Shown in pieces: positions 52,450 to 60,632 of a stretch of 64,000 nt of DNA; the stretch's first letter is position 1; the number at the start of each line of letters is the position of its first letter. The notes below the pieces were generated by a model. That model worked only from the letters and a program-made list of their open reading frames with translations. It did not search any database and had not been told where the DNA came from. The DNA comes from Bacillota bacterium. GTDB taxonomy: Bacteria; Bacillota; Clostridia; Christensenellales; UMGS416. A program made the position numbers and the translations under genes. Location: assembly GCA_023398815.1 (NCBI GenBank), contig JAEWRW010000064.1, forward strand, positions 1-64,000, given 5' to 3'.

Positions 52450-52910
52450 GCAGTTAGTCGATTACCATCGTTTGGGTGGGTGCCGTTCTCCAAACCCGGC
52501 GTGCGTTTGACCGTGCGGGCCGAGGGCTATTTCGCCAGAAATAACCAGCCCTGTGTGCTCGAGCGGACTCTTTGTTGTGTATTGTGATCTGTTTTCTAAG
52601 AAACGCGCTGCGCTGGGCGGTCCTTTTGAAGCGCAAAAGGACCCAAAACGCTTTAGGTGGCGCGGACGAGTTTCCTAGACCGGACGACTGGCACGAGGTG
52701 AGTGGCAGAGGGTGGTAACTCGGCTTTCCTTATGCTCCGCAACGGAAAGCCTCAGACATCCCACCCCTCTGTCGCCAGCCAAGTGCCGCCAGCCGCCCGG
52801 GAGAAACTCGAACGCGCCCCGGGAGGACGATAGGCCAGCTTCCGCCACACAATCCAAACCGCGCGCCCCTCCCCCAGTTTGGGGGAGGGATCGGGGAGAG
52901 GGTTACGGTC
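52450..52910 (-). repeat. Composite palindromic element, copy 11 (reverse)
   Basis: Nested core hairpin at 52659-52819 (161 bp), GGTCC..GGACC hairpin at 52618-52642 and the C-rich/G-rich hairpin at 52866-52890. The stretch 52450-52615 carries GCGCTGCGCTGGGC-type short repeats seen in the other reverse copies. No gene. Confidence 0.6.
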
Positions 52911-53010
52911 GCATCGAAGATGCTAACGAGCGAACTCGCTTACAGTCCTTTGCGACAGCAAAGGACTCGCTGTGTAGCAGCGCCAAGCGAGTTTGGAGCT
53001 CAGCCAAGTA
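52911..53010 (+). repeat. Single unit of the mosaic palindrome family
   Basis: Matches the array at 24302-25130: GGTCGCATC, AACTCGCTTACAG, TCCTTTGC/GCAAAGGA hairpin, CTCG, CTGT/GCAG, CGCCAAGCGAG. Confidence 0.65.
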
Positions 53011-53084
53011 CCACCACCAGCCCTGCGCGGACGGCAACAACGCAGCCGTTTGCTCGCACAACAAAATCAATTTGGAGGTATTTC

Positions 53085-53540
53085 ATGCAGCGACACATCC
53101 GCAACGCCGGCAAAGCACTCCTCCTGCGGGAGGAGCGGCTGCTGGCCGTGCGCATTGAGGAGCCGGACGAAACCTACTATGTGCTGCCGGGCGGCGGGCA
53201 AGAGCCCGAGGAACCGCTGACCGAGACGGTGCGCCGGGAGTGCGCCGAGGAGCTGGCCCGCGATGTGCGGGTGGGCGACCTGGCACTGGTGGTGGAGATC
53301 GCCCGGGACACCCGCTACCACCGGGTGGACTTGGTGTTCCACTGCGAGGACCTGGGGCCGCTGCCGGGCGTGACGGCGGTGGGCGACAGCGCACAGACCG
53401 GCGTGGAATGGCTACCGGTGGAGGAACTGCACCGCCTGCCCCTCTACCCCGCCCGGCTGCGGCGGGCCATCCAGCGGCTGGCGCGGGGCGAACGGGGGCC
53501 GGTCTACCTGGGGAATGAGGAATTGGGCGACCAGGAGTAG
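53085..53540 (+). CDS. NUDIX hydrolase
   Basis: A 151-residue NUDIX-fold pyrophosphohydrolase. The NUDIX box is GGQEPEEPLTETVRRECAEELARDV (residues about 37-61; the final Gly of the consensus is replaced). It is likely to hydrolyse a nucleoside-diphosphate derivative. The ATG at 53085 follows TTTGGAGG. C-terminal to the box is a short helical extension (RLRRAIQRLARG). Confidence 0.83.
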   Translation: MQRHIRNAGKALLLREERLLAVRIEEPDETYYVLPGGGQEPEEPLTETVRRECAEELARDVRVGDLALVVEIARDTRYHRVDLVFHCEDLGPLPGVTAVGDSAQTGVEWLPVEELHRLPLYPARLRRAIQRLARGERGPVYLGNEELGDQE

Positions 53541-53609
53541 GCTCCCACCCCAGGAACCATCTCCTGCACCCACCCGTCCCACAGGAAACGCAGGAAGGGG
53601 GCAAAAGCA

Positions 53610-54161
53610 ATGAAACGAATAGCAGCTGTGGCGCTCTGCCTGCTGCTGGCTGGCTGTGGCGGCGCGCCGGGGGACACCGACGCGACGAGCACGACAACCA
53701 CGGCCCATGGGACTACGGCGGGCGTGGAGACGGGATCGCCCGCGACGGCTAGCACAGCGGAGGCCGAATCTGCCGCGCCGGGGTTCATCGCCGCACCAGA
53801 TGTGGTGACCAATGGCGAGGCACGGTTGACCGGGTTTGCCTTTGCTGACGCGCCCGATGAGGAAGAAGCGGCTTTTGCCGCCACGCTGGGGTTTGACGCT
53901 GCGGTGACCGGACGGGAAGCCGACGGCGTCGTCTACTTCCTGGTGTCGGCGGGCGAGGATCCCTTTCCACAGGATGTGGATAACCAGCTGCAGCAAGCCG
54001 CCCAGGCCTGGGCTGACGCCCGGGAGGAGGAGGTCACCTGGGCCGTGGGCGGGCTGCACGGTGCGGCGGTGTTCGCGCTGGAGCAGGAGGCCTGCGACAC
54101 CGTATGCCAGGCATTGGAGGCCGCGTGGCAGCTGCAACCCCTGCCGGGCGACGGGAAGTGA
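53610..54161 (+). CDS. Lipoprotein of unknown function
   Basis: A 183-residue lipoprotein: signal peptide and lipobox LLAGC (Cys16), a Thr/Ser/Ala-rich linker (about 17-60), then a globular domain of about 120 residues (GEARLTGFAFADAPDEEEAAFAATLGFD...). Two Cys near the C-terminus (ACDTVC) could pair. No family recognised. Confidence 0.65.
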   Translation: MKRIAAVALCLLLAGCGGAPGDTDATSTTTTAHGTTAGVETGSPATASTAEAESAAPGFIAAPDVVTNGEARLTGFAFADAPDEEEAAFAATLGFDAAVTGREADGVVYFLVSAGEDPFPQDVDNQLQQAAQAWADAREEEVTWAVGGLHGAAVFALEQEACDTVCQALEAAWQLQPLPGDGK

Positions 54162-54176
54162 TGGATCCCAAAAAGA

Positions 54177-54207
54177 AAAGCACGCCGTACTTGGGGCGTG
54201 CTTTCTT
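54177..54207. terminator. Terminator after the lipoprotein
   Basis: AAAGCACGCC and GGCGTGCTTT inverted repeat with a short loop, then CTTG. It is 19 bp after the stop. Confidence 0.7.
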
Positions 54208-54249
54208 GTGATGGACAGTGAATGAGGGGCGGATGTGTCGGTGGGTCTC

Positions 54250-55056
54250 CTACTGCCCCAAATACTCCGTAACCCGGGTGCGCAGGCCTAAGGCCTGCTC
54301 GTTGGAGTAGACGCGCCGCTCCTGCTGCAGGGGGCCTTCGATGTCGCGGATGATGTCCTCCAGCGCGCCCTCCCGCGCGAGACTCAGGGCCTCCTCCTCG
54401 CTGACAATGATGTGATCCACAACGTCCACCCCGATGGACTGCAACGCGAAGAGGAGCCGCCGGGTGTAGGTGAGGTCATTGGCCGAGGGCTGCAGGTCGC
54501 CCTTGGGGTGGTTGTGCATCAGGATCACCTGGGTGGCGTTGCTGCGGATGGCGGCCTCCACCACGGTGCGGGGGTGCACCGACACCTCGTTGACCGTGCC
54601 CTCCTGCAGCAGCTGGCAGCGCAGCACCCGGCAGCCCGGGTCCATGCACAGCAGGTAGAGCGCCTCGTTGACCCGCCCGGCAAAGAGCGACACCGCGAAA
54701 CTGCAGGCGGTGCGGTAGTTGTCAATGACCTGGGTGTTGTCCTCCAGGCTTTGGCGGCGGTAGAGCCGCCACAGCGGGTTCATCAGCGCCAGCAGCACGG
54801 CGGCGTTGCGCCCCACGCCCGGCACGGTCGTCAGGTCGTCGGGGTGGGCATCCAGCACGGCGGCCAGCGATCCAAAATGATCGATGAGGGCGTGGGCCAA
54901 CTCATTGGTGTCGCGCCGGGGGATGGCGTAGCAAAGCAGCAGCTCCAGCGCCTGGTGTGGCTCGAAGGACTCCAGCCCCTCGGCCAGGAACCGCTCACGC
55001 AGGCGCTGACGATGATCTTCGTGCATATCTCGTGCCGTCTTTCCGGTGTTATCCAT
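54250..55056 (-). CDS. radC: RadC-family JAB/MPN-domain protein
   Basis: A 268-residue protein with an N-terminal HhH-type region (TTVPGVGRNAAVLL, about residues 76-89) and a C-terminal JAMM-like domain. LMHNHPKGDLQPSANDLTYTRRL (about 174-196) contains the H-x-H-x7-S-x2-D signature, and LLQEGTVNEVSVHPRTVVEAA precedes it. Radiation-repair function is disputed; the family is common as accessory DNA protein. The ATG at 55056 has TACAAT only seven bases upstream and no SD, so it may be read from a leaderless mRNA. Confidence 0.85.
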   Translation of the reverse strand: MDNTGKTARDMHEDHRQRLRERFLAEGLESFEPHQALELLLCYAIPRRDTNELAHALIDHFGSLAAVLDAHPDDLTTVPGVGRNAAVLLALMNPLWRLYRRQSLEDNTQVIDNYRTACSFAVSLFAGRVNEALYLLCMDPGCRVLRCQLLQEGTVNEVSVHPRTVVEAAIRSNATQVILMHNHPKGDLQPSANDLTYTRRLLFALQSIGVDVVDHIIVSEEEALSLAREGALEDIIRDIEGPLQQERRVYSNEQALGLRTRVTEYLGQ

Positions 55057-55239
55057 GTCGAATATTGTACCATATTAGGGAAAAAATTGCACCGAACCCA
55101 CGGGAATCCGTTGAAATTACTGGGCTGGCTCTATCGACGGCGGCACCGGCGCATCCAGAACCGCTGTGTGACCGTGGGCACCGAAGGTGGCGCGCCGGCG
55201 TGCTATCATCGGTTCATCAAAAAACCGGAGGAATGCCCC

Positions 55240-55431
55240 ATGGCTGTCACCATTCAAGTTGCCCGCTGCCCTCAGAACCACGTGTGCCCCTCCCTGGCTG
55301 TCTGCCCCACCGGGGCGCTGGTGCAGAAGGGCTTCTCTGCACCCACCGTGGACACGGAAAAGTGCATCGACTGCGGCCGCTGCGTGCGGTACTGCCCGAT
55401 GGGGGCATTCCAGGCGAAGAAGACGAGCTGA
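55240..55431 (+). CDS. Small 4Fe-4S ferredoxin-like protein
   Basis: A 63-residue protein with two Cys groups: RCPQNHVCPSLAVCPTGAL and CIDCGRCVRYCPMGAF. The second is a textbook CxxCxxCxxxCP; the first is a variant with wider spacing (Cys at about 9, 15, 21). It probably carries two 4Fe-4S clusters and acts as a soluble electron carrier. The start follows CCGGAGG. Confidence 0.82.
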   Translation: MAVTIQVARCPQNHVCPSLAVCPTGALVQKGFSAPTVDTEKCIDCGRCVRYCPMGAFQAKKTS

Positions 55432-55466
55432 CCGGAGGAGGACCCCATTGCAACCCAAATGCCCCA

Positions 55467-55482
55467 TGTTTCACGGGAAACG
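55467..55482. promoter_or_regulatory. parS/Noc-site hybrid palindrome downstream of noc
   Basis: TGTTTCACGGGAAACG: the left half is a perfect parS half-site and the right half (GGGAAA) is the Noc-site type half. It is 26 bp from the end of noc. Confidence 0.5.
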
Positions 55483-55507
55483 TGGGGTGTTATGGCATTT
55501 CCCTCGC

Positions 55508-56365
55508 TTAGGGCAGGGCGCGACGAGTGACCGGGCGGCTCTTGGGCACCACGACGGTCATCTCCACAAACTGATCGGAGTCGTGAATGGTGAACTGGGC
55601 ATCCAGCCCCGAGGACTTGAGCTCGCCCACCGCCGAGCGCATGGTGTTGGCGAAAAGCCGCCAATCCCGCCACGCGCGGGAGAAGCGCGGCACCCCGCGC
55701 ACCGGTTCCCGCTCCCCGGCCAGCAGGCTCTCCACCCGCTTCTCCACCAGTTCTTCGGTCTGGCGGACGTTGAGGCCCTTGAGGGCCACGGTATCGAGCA
55801 GTGCCAGCTGCTCATCGGCGTCGTGCAGCCGCAGCAGCGCCCGGGCGTGCCGCTCGGAAAGGTCGTGCCGCACGATGGCCTGCTGCACCTCCGCCGGCAG
55901 GCGCAGTAGCCGTAGCTTATTGGCGATGGTGGACTGCTGGCAGCCCAGGCGCTCGGCCAGCTGCTGCTGGGTCAGCTTCCACTGGGCAATGAGCTGGCGA
56001 TAGCCTTCTGCCTCCTCAAAGAAGGTCAGATCCTCCCGCTGCAAATTCTCCGCCATGGCAAGGAGAGCCGCGTCCCGGTCGCTGATGGTGAGGAGGGTGG
56101 CGCGGATGTGCGCCTCCCCCACCAGGCGGACGGCCCGCAGCCGCCGCTCCCCGGCAATGAGCTCATAGCGCCCGCCGCCCAGCGTTCGCACCACCACCGG
56201 TTGCAACAACCCATGCCGGCGGATGCTGTCAGCGAGGTTGTCGAGCGCCGTGGGGTCAAACTGCCGCCGGGGCTGCCAGGGGCTGGGCAGAATGCTCTCC
56301 ACCGGCAGCAGGACGGTGCGCGTGCCGGCGTCGGCCAGTATGGTTTTGTGAAGGCCCTCAAACAT
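55508..56365 (-). CDS. noc: ParB-like nucleoid occlusion protein
   Basis: A 285-residue ParB-family protein. The N-terminus (MFEGLHKTILADA) could be the short amphipathic membrane helix of Noc. VESILPSPWQPRRQFD, GLLQPVVVR, ELIAGERRLRAVRLVG and NLQREDLTFFEEAEGYRQLIAQ are the ParB/CTPase motifs, and QQQLAERLGCQQSTIANKLRLLRLP (about 138-162) the HTH. It lies near rsmG as in Bacillota. Noc blocks division over the nucleoid. Called Noc rather than a second ParB on position and on the second parB-like gene next to parA. Confidence 0.75.
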   Translation of the reverse strand: MFEGLHKTILADAGTRTVLLPVESILPSPWQPRRQFDPTALDNLADSIRRHGLLQPVVVRTLGGGRYELIAGERRLRAVRLVGEAHIRATLLTISDRDAALLAMAENLQREDLTFFEEAEGYRQLIAQWKLTQQQLAERLGCQQSTIANKLRLLRLPAEVQQAIVRHDLSERHARALLRLHDADEQLALLDTVALKGLNVRQTEELVEKRVESLLAGEREPVRGVPRFSRAWRDWRLFANTMRSAVGELKSSGLDAQFTIHDSDQFVEMTVVVPKSRPVTRRALP

Positions 56366-56512
56366 CACTGCCTCCAAAAGAAAAGATGGGGCCGCAGGGC
56401 TTTGGGGAGAGAAGCCATGCGGCCCGGCGTTTGGGAAAGAGGAGGTGATTGTCGCGCTTGCGCGCGCAGCGATCGCTCACTGCGCAATAACATTTCCCCG
56501 TATCAAAGCAAA

Positions 56513-56536
56513 TTCCTGCGGATTTGACCGCAGGAA
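56513..56536 (-). terminator. Terminator of the parA-parB-rsmG operon
   Basis: Perfect 9-bp stem TTCCTGCGG/CCGCAGGAA with a 6-nt loop; on the minus strand followed by TTTGCTTTG, 60 bp after rsmG. Confidence 0.7.
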
Positions 56537-56596
56537 GCGAAAGAATCGTTTTACAAAAACCTCACGCGTATTTGCTCTTTCTCACTCCGTTTTTCG

Positions 56597-57328
56597 CTAG
56601 ATCAGGGGGGTTTTTGTCGGAGTGCCCGCCTTGCGCGGGTAGAGGAGCGGAACCGGTCGAATCTTTTTGTGCATCACGATGTAAAATTGTTCCTCCCCAC
56701 CGGGGCGGTAGGGAAGGGCACGGCCCTCGTCGCCGCCCAAGAGCCGCGCGGCCCGGCTGGCTTCTTTGAGCTCCTCCGGCGCGGCGGGCCCCCGCCAGGC
56801 CAGTGCCACCCCACCCACCCGCACTAGGGGCAGCGTATACTCCAGCAGGGCGGGCAGCCCGGCCAACGCGCGGGAGAGCGCCACGTCGAACCGCTCCCGC
56901 CCGGCCCAGCGGCCGAAGTCCTCCGCCCGGTCGTGGACGACCTCCACGTTCGTCAGGCCGAGATCGGCCACCACGGCGTGCAGGAAGTCGGTACGCTTGC
57001 GCAACGAATCCAGCAGGGTGACCGAAAGGCCGGGACGGAGGATGGCGATGGGCAGGCCCGGGAACCCCGCGCCGGTGCCCACGTCCACCACCGAAGTACC
57101 ATCGGCCAAGGCGGTGAGCGCCGGGGCGGCAAAGGAATCGTAGAAGTGTCGGCGCGCGCTTTGCTCGGGGCCTTCCACCCGCGTGAGGTTGAAGAAACGG
57201 TTGGCTTCCTCCAGCATCTCATGGTAGCGGAAGAACCGGGCCAGCGTGTCCTCCGGCAGGAAGAGACCGCCTTCGGCACACAGGGCCCGCAACGTACCGC
57301 CGAACCGCTCGACTACTTCGCCGTCCAT
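56597..57328 (-). CDS. rsmG: 16S rRNA (guanine527-N7)-methyltransferase
   Basis: A 243-residue SAM methyltransferase that modifies G527 of 16S rRNA. VVDVGTGAGFPGLPIAI (about 76-92) is the SAM site, and RFDVALSRALAGLPALLEY the catalytic region. The start at 57328 shares one base with the parB stop (TGATG), so it is translated in the parA-parB operon, an unusual order for Bacillota, where rsmG usually lies next to mnmG. Confidence 0.92.
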   Translation of the reverse strand: MDGEVVERFGGTLRALCAEGGLFLPEDTLARFFRYHEMLEEANRFFNLTRVEGPEQSARRHFYDSFAAPALTALADGTSVVDVGTGAGFPGLPIAILRPGLSVTLLDSLRKRTDFLHAVVADLGLTNVEVVHDRAEDFGRWAGRERFDVALSRALAGLPALLEYTLPLVRVGGVALAWRGPAAPEELKEASRAARLLGGDEGRALPYRPGGEEQFYIVMHKKIRPVPLLYPRKAGTPTKTPLI

Positions 57329-58194
57329 CAGCGGTTCTCTAGGCTCAGGCGGTCGGCGAGCTCGTAGAGCCGCTCCAGATCCTGACGGTTGTAGTACTGC
57401 ACGACGATGGTGCCGCGCTTGAGGTCGCCCTTGACCTTGACCTTGGTGCCCAGCGCGCGCATCCACTTCTCCTCCAGGTCCTTGAACTCAATGGGGGATT
57501 TGGGCTTGGTGTAGATCTCCTTCTGGGCCGGGGTTTCCTTGGCCCGGCGCACCTGGGCCTCCACCTCCCGCACCGAAAGGCCATTCTGAGCCGCCTGCAG
57601 GGCGATGCGCCCGGCCAGGGTTTCGTCCTCAATGGCGGCGACGGCGCGGGCGTGCCCGGCGGAGATTTGCCCGCCGCGCAGGAGGTTCTGCACCTGCGGG
57701 GGCAGCTGAAGCAGCCGCAGGGCATTGGTGACCGCCGGGCGGCTCATGGAGAGCCGCTGGGCCACCTGCTCCTGGGTCAGGGTGAATGTCTCCAACAGGG
57801 AGCGGATGCCCTCAGCCTCATCGAGGGCGTTGAGGTCATCGCGCTGCAGGTTCTCCACCAGTGCGATTTCGGCAATCTGCTGGTCGGTGTAATCGCGCAC
57901 CAGAGCCGGCACGCGCTTGAGCCCCGCCAGCCGGGACGCCCGCCAGCGCCGCTCGCCCGCCACCAGCAGGTAGCGCTCCCCCCGGCGCACCACCAGCAGC
58001 GGCTGCAGCACCCCGTGGGCCAGAATGGAATCGCGCAGCTCATGCAGCTTCTCCTCGTCAAACTGCCGCCGGGGCTGGTTGGGGTTGGGGTCAATGGCCA
58101 GAATGTCGATCTCACTGGCGCTCTCGGGCTGCTCCGGGTCGGCCAGCAGGGCTTCCAGCCCCCGGCCCAGGCCGAATTTCTTGGGTGCGCTCAT
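57328..58194 (-). CDS. parB: Chromosome-partitioning protein ParB
   Basis: A 288-residue ParB/Spo0J protein: KKFGLGRGLEALL at the N-terminus, IDPNPNQPRRQFDEEKLHELRDSI, LLVAGERRWRASRL, ENLQRDDLNALDEAEGI, EQVAQRLSMSRPAVTNALRLLQLP (HTH) and a C-terminal dimer domain. It binds parS, hydrolyses CTP and loads SMC. Four-base overlap with parA (ATGA). Confidence 0.95.
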   Translation of the reverse strand: MSAPKKFGLGRGLEALLADPEQPESASEIDILAIDPNPNQPRRQFDEEKLHELRDSILAHGVLQPLLVVRRGERYLLVAGERRWRASRLAGLKRVPALVRDYTDQQIAEIALVENLQRDDLNALDEAEGIRSLLETFTLTQEQVAQRLSMSRPAVTNALRLLQLPPQVQNLLRGGQISAGHARAVAAIEDETLAGRIALQAAQNGLSVREVEAQVRRAKETPAQKEIYTKPKSPIEFKDLEEKWMRALGTKVKVKGDLKRGTIVVQYYNRQDLERLYELADRLSLENR

Positions 58195-58970
58195 GCGGTC
58201 TTGCCCTCCTCGCAGTGCTCGATGAATTCCTCCGACAGGTCGTTGTAGGCCACCGCCCCGCTGCACGTCGGGTCATAGAGCAGCACCGGCAGGCCGTGGC
58301 TGGGGGCTTCGCTGAGCCTTACATTGCGCGGAATGAGCGTGTCGTACACGCGGTTGTTGAAGTATTTGCGCACTTCCTCCACCACTTGAACGGAGAGGTT
58401 GGTGCGGGAGTCAAACATCGTGAGCACCACGCCCTCGACTTCGAGCCTTGGGTTCAGGCGCTTTTTTACGATGGTGACAGTCCCCATGAGGTCGGAGAGG
58501 CCCTCCAGGGCGTAAAACTCGCACTGGATGGGAACGAGCAGCTTGTCAGCCGCCGTCAAGGCGTTCAAGGTCAACAAGCCCAGCGACGGCGGGCAATCGA
58601 TGAAGATGTAGTCGTAGTCGGCCCGCACCTGCTCCAGCCGGCCCTTGAGGATATGCTCCCGCGCGATGGCCGACACCAGCTCCACCTCGGCCCCGGCCAG
58701 GTTGCCGTTGGCACCGATGAGCTTGAGATTATCAAGCATGGTGGGCAGCGTGGCCTCCGGCGCCGGCATGTCGTTCATCAGCATGTCATACGACCCGGCG
58801 GCGATGGCGTGCTTGTTCACGCCGAACCCACTGGTGGAGTTCCCCTGCGGGTCCATATCCACCAGCAGCACGCGTTTGTCCTGCGCGGCCACGCAGGCGC
58901 TTAAATTCACGGCGGTCGTGGTTTTGCCCACGCCACCCTTTTGGTTGGCAATGGCGATGATGACGCCCAT
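58191..58970 (-). CDS. parA: Chromosome-partitioning ATPase ParA/Soj
   Basis: A 259-residue deviant Walker ATPase: IAIANQKGGVGKTTTAVNL (residues about 4-22), LLVDMDPQGNST, FIDCPPSLGLLTLNAL. Interacts with ParB and nucleoid DNA. The start at 58970 follows AGGGGAGGG; the longer in-frame reading (to 59069) has no SD. Confidence 0.95.
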   Translation of the reverse strand: MGVIIAIANQKGGVGKTTTAVNLSACVAAQDKRVLLVDMDPQGNSTSGFGVNKHAIAAGSYDMLMNDMPAPEATLPTMLDNLKLIGANGNLAGAEVELVSAIAREHILKGRLEQVRADYDYIFIDCPPSLGLLTLNALTAADKLLVPIQCEFYALEGLSDLMGTVTIVKKRLNPRLEVEGVVLTMFDSRTNLSVQVVEEVRKYFNNRVYDTLIPRNVRLSEAPSHGLPVLLYDPTCSGAVAYNDLSEEFIEHCEEGKTA

Positions 58971-59122
58971 GGCAGTCCCTCCCCTAGTGGTGGCCGCACC
59001 CCGCGGCACAATGGGTGGGGGTTCCGGTGTGGAGGGGCTCCCCCCTGTGCTCCCCTCCCGTTTCCGCATTCATTATAGCTTATTTGTGCCCCCCGCGCCA
59101 CGGCCAAACGCACCTCCGCAGA

Positions 59123-59138
59123 CGTTTCACGTGAAACA
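59123..59138. other. parS site (15 of 16)
   Basis: CGTTTCACGTGAAACA, identical to the ParB consensus TGTTTCACGTGAAACA except the first base. It is in the intergenic region between parA and the aminotransferase. Confidence 0.85.
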
Positions 59139-59204
59139 TGCACGTCCTCCCTTCCTGCCCCTTGCCCCGGGGAGCGCGGTTTTCCTGCTTTTGACCGTGG
59201 CTCT

Positions 59205-59233
59205 TTGCGCCAAAACCGCATTTGCGGTATGAT
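59205..59233 (+). promoter_or_regulatory. Promoter of the aminotransferase gene
   Basis: TTGCGC (59205-59210), 17 bp and TATGAT (59228-59233), 30 bp before the start. Confidence 0.55.
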
Positions 59234-59263
59234 GAAGGCAATTCACCGTGGGAGGGAAGCACC

Positions 59264-60430
59264 ATGATCGCCGAGCACATCGCCAAGAAAATGGCGGGCG
59301 GGTCGATGATCCGCCGCATGTTTGAGGAAGGGAACCGGCTGCGCCAGCAGTTTGGGGCCGAGAACGTCTACGACTTTTCCATCGGCAACCCCGATGCCGA
59401 GCCGCCACGGGAGGTGCTGGCCGCCCTGCGGGGGTTGGCCGACCAGCCCAACATCCACAAATACATGCCCAACGCCGGGCATGAGGATGTGCGCGCCGCC
59501 GTGGCCGCACAAGAAGGGAAGCGGGCCGGGGTGCCGCTGACCGCTCGGCATGTCATCATGACCGTGGGAGCCGCCGGTGGGCTAAACGCCGCGCTGAAGG
59601 CCATCCTAAACCCCGGCGAGGAAGTCATCGTCATCGCCCCCTACTTTGTGGAGTATTTCTCCTACATCGACAACCACGGCGGCGTGCCGGTGGTGGTGAA
59701 GGCCGATCCCACGACCTTCCTGCCCGATGCCGAGGCCGTGGCCGCAGCGGTGACGCCCCGCACTAAGGCCATCATATTGAACTCCCCCCACAACCCCACC
59801 GGCGTGGTCTACGACCGGGGCACGCTGCAGGCGCTGGCCGACGCGTTGGGGCGGAAACAGGCCGAGCTGGGCCGTGCGGTGTACGTGCTCTCCGACGAGC
59901 CCTACACCCGTCTGCTCTTTGAGGGCGAGGCCGTGCCGATTCTCTCGCTCTTCCGCAACGGCATCGTCGTCAACTCCTTCAGCAAGTCCCTCTCCCTGCC
60001 TGGGGAACGCATCGGGTACCTGGCCGTCAACCCCGCCTGCGATGACGGCGACGCCCTGCTGGATGCCCTGGCCTACACCAATCGCGTGCTGGGCTACGTC
60101 AACGCACCGTCGCTCTTCCAAAAAGCCGTGGCCGCCGCGCTGACCGCCGGCATCGACATCGACGAATACCGCACCCGGCGCGACCTGCTCTATGGCTGCA
60201 TCACTGGCTTGGGCATGGAGTGCGTCAAGCCCGCCGGGGCATTCTACCTCTTCCCCAAGGTGCCCGGCGGTGACGACCTGGCCTTCACTGAGAAAGCTGC
60301 CGCTGAGCACATTCTGGTGGTGCCGGGCAGCGGCTTTGGCTGGCCGGGCCACGTGCGGCTGGCCTACTGTGTGGGGCGCGACACGATTGAGCGGTCTTTC
60401 CCCGCCTGGGAGCGGCTGCTGCGGGGGTAG
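59264..60430 (+). CDS. PLP-dependent aminotransferase (class I)
   Basis: A 388-residue fold-type-I aminotransferase. YDFSIGNPDAEPP, NSPHNPTGVVYD and NSFSKSLSLPGERIGYL (the Lys in SFSKS forms the internal aldimine) are diagnostic; the C-terminal YLFPKVPGG is typical of the aspartate/aromatic group. Substrate not resolvable. ATG after GGGAGGG. Followed directly by a 165-bp MITE-like element. Confidence 0.9.
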   Translation: MIAEHIAKKMAGGSMIRRMFEEGNRLRQQFGAENVYDFSIGNPDAEPPREVLAALRGLADQPNIHKYMPNAGHEDVRAAVAAQEGKRAGVPLTARHVIMTVGAAGGLNAALKAILNPGEEVIVIAPYFVEYFSYIDNHGGVPVVVKADPTTFLPDAEAVAAAVTPRTKAIILNSPHNPTGVVYDRGTLQALADALGRKQAELGRAVYVLSDEPYTRLLFEGEAVPILSLFRNGIVVNSFSKSLSLPGERIGYLAVNPACDDGDALLDALAYTNRVLGYVNAPSLFQKAVAAALTAGIDIDEYRTRRDLLYGCITGLGMECVKPAGAFYLFPKVPGGDDLAFTEKAAAEHILVVPGSGFGWPGHVRLAYCVGRDTIERSFPAWERLLRG

Positions 60431-60595
60431 AGGGTGACTCCGCACAAATGGAGTGGTCGGATTGCGAAGAGGATTTTCTTGTCCTGCAAGGCGGAGGAAG
60501 GAGCTTATGCCGCAGTGCATAGGCGACCGACGACAACGCGGCAGGGCGTGAAAAGACCAAGCAAGACGGCCGCTGGATTTGTGCGGTGTTGCCCT
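60431..60595 (+). mobile_element. 165-bp MITE-like element, copy 1
   Basis: Terminal inverted repeats about 22 bp: AGGGTGACTCCGCACAAAT at the left end and ATTTGTGCGGTGTTGCCCT at the right, flanking a GGAGGAAGGAGC...AGACGGCCGCTGG core without an open frame. It starts directly after the aminotransferase stop codon (TAG 60428-60430). Left flank TAG and right flank TAG could be a 3-bp target duplication (if the right end is CCC), but the second copy does not share it. Confidence 0.75.
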
Positions 60596-60599
60596 AGGT

Positions 60600-60615
60600 T
60601 GTTTCACGTGAAACA
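60600..60615. other. parS site (perfect)
   Basis: TGTTTCACGTGAAACA, a perfect 16-bp match to the ParB binding site, 4 bp after the end of the MITE-like element and 17 bp before the next start codon. Confidence 0.93.
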
Positions 60616-60632
60616 ATGCCGAGGAGGTGCCC

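Noticed and set aside
60431..60595. Coding element or retron ncRNA in the 165-bp repeats
   Set aside because: No reverse transcriptase or open frame nearby; TIRs fit a MITE-like element better.
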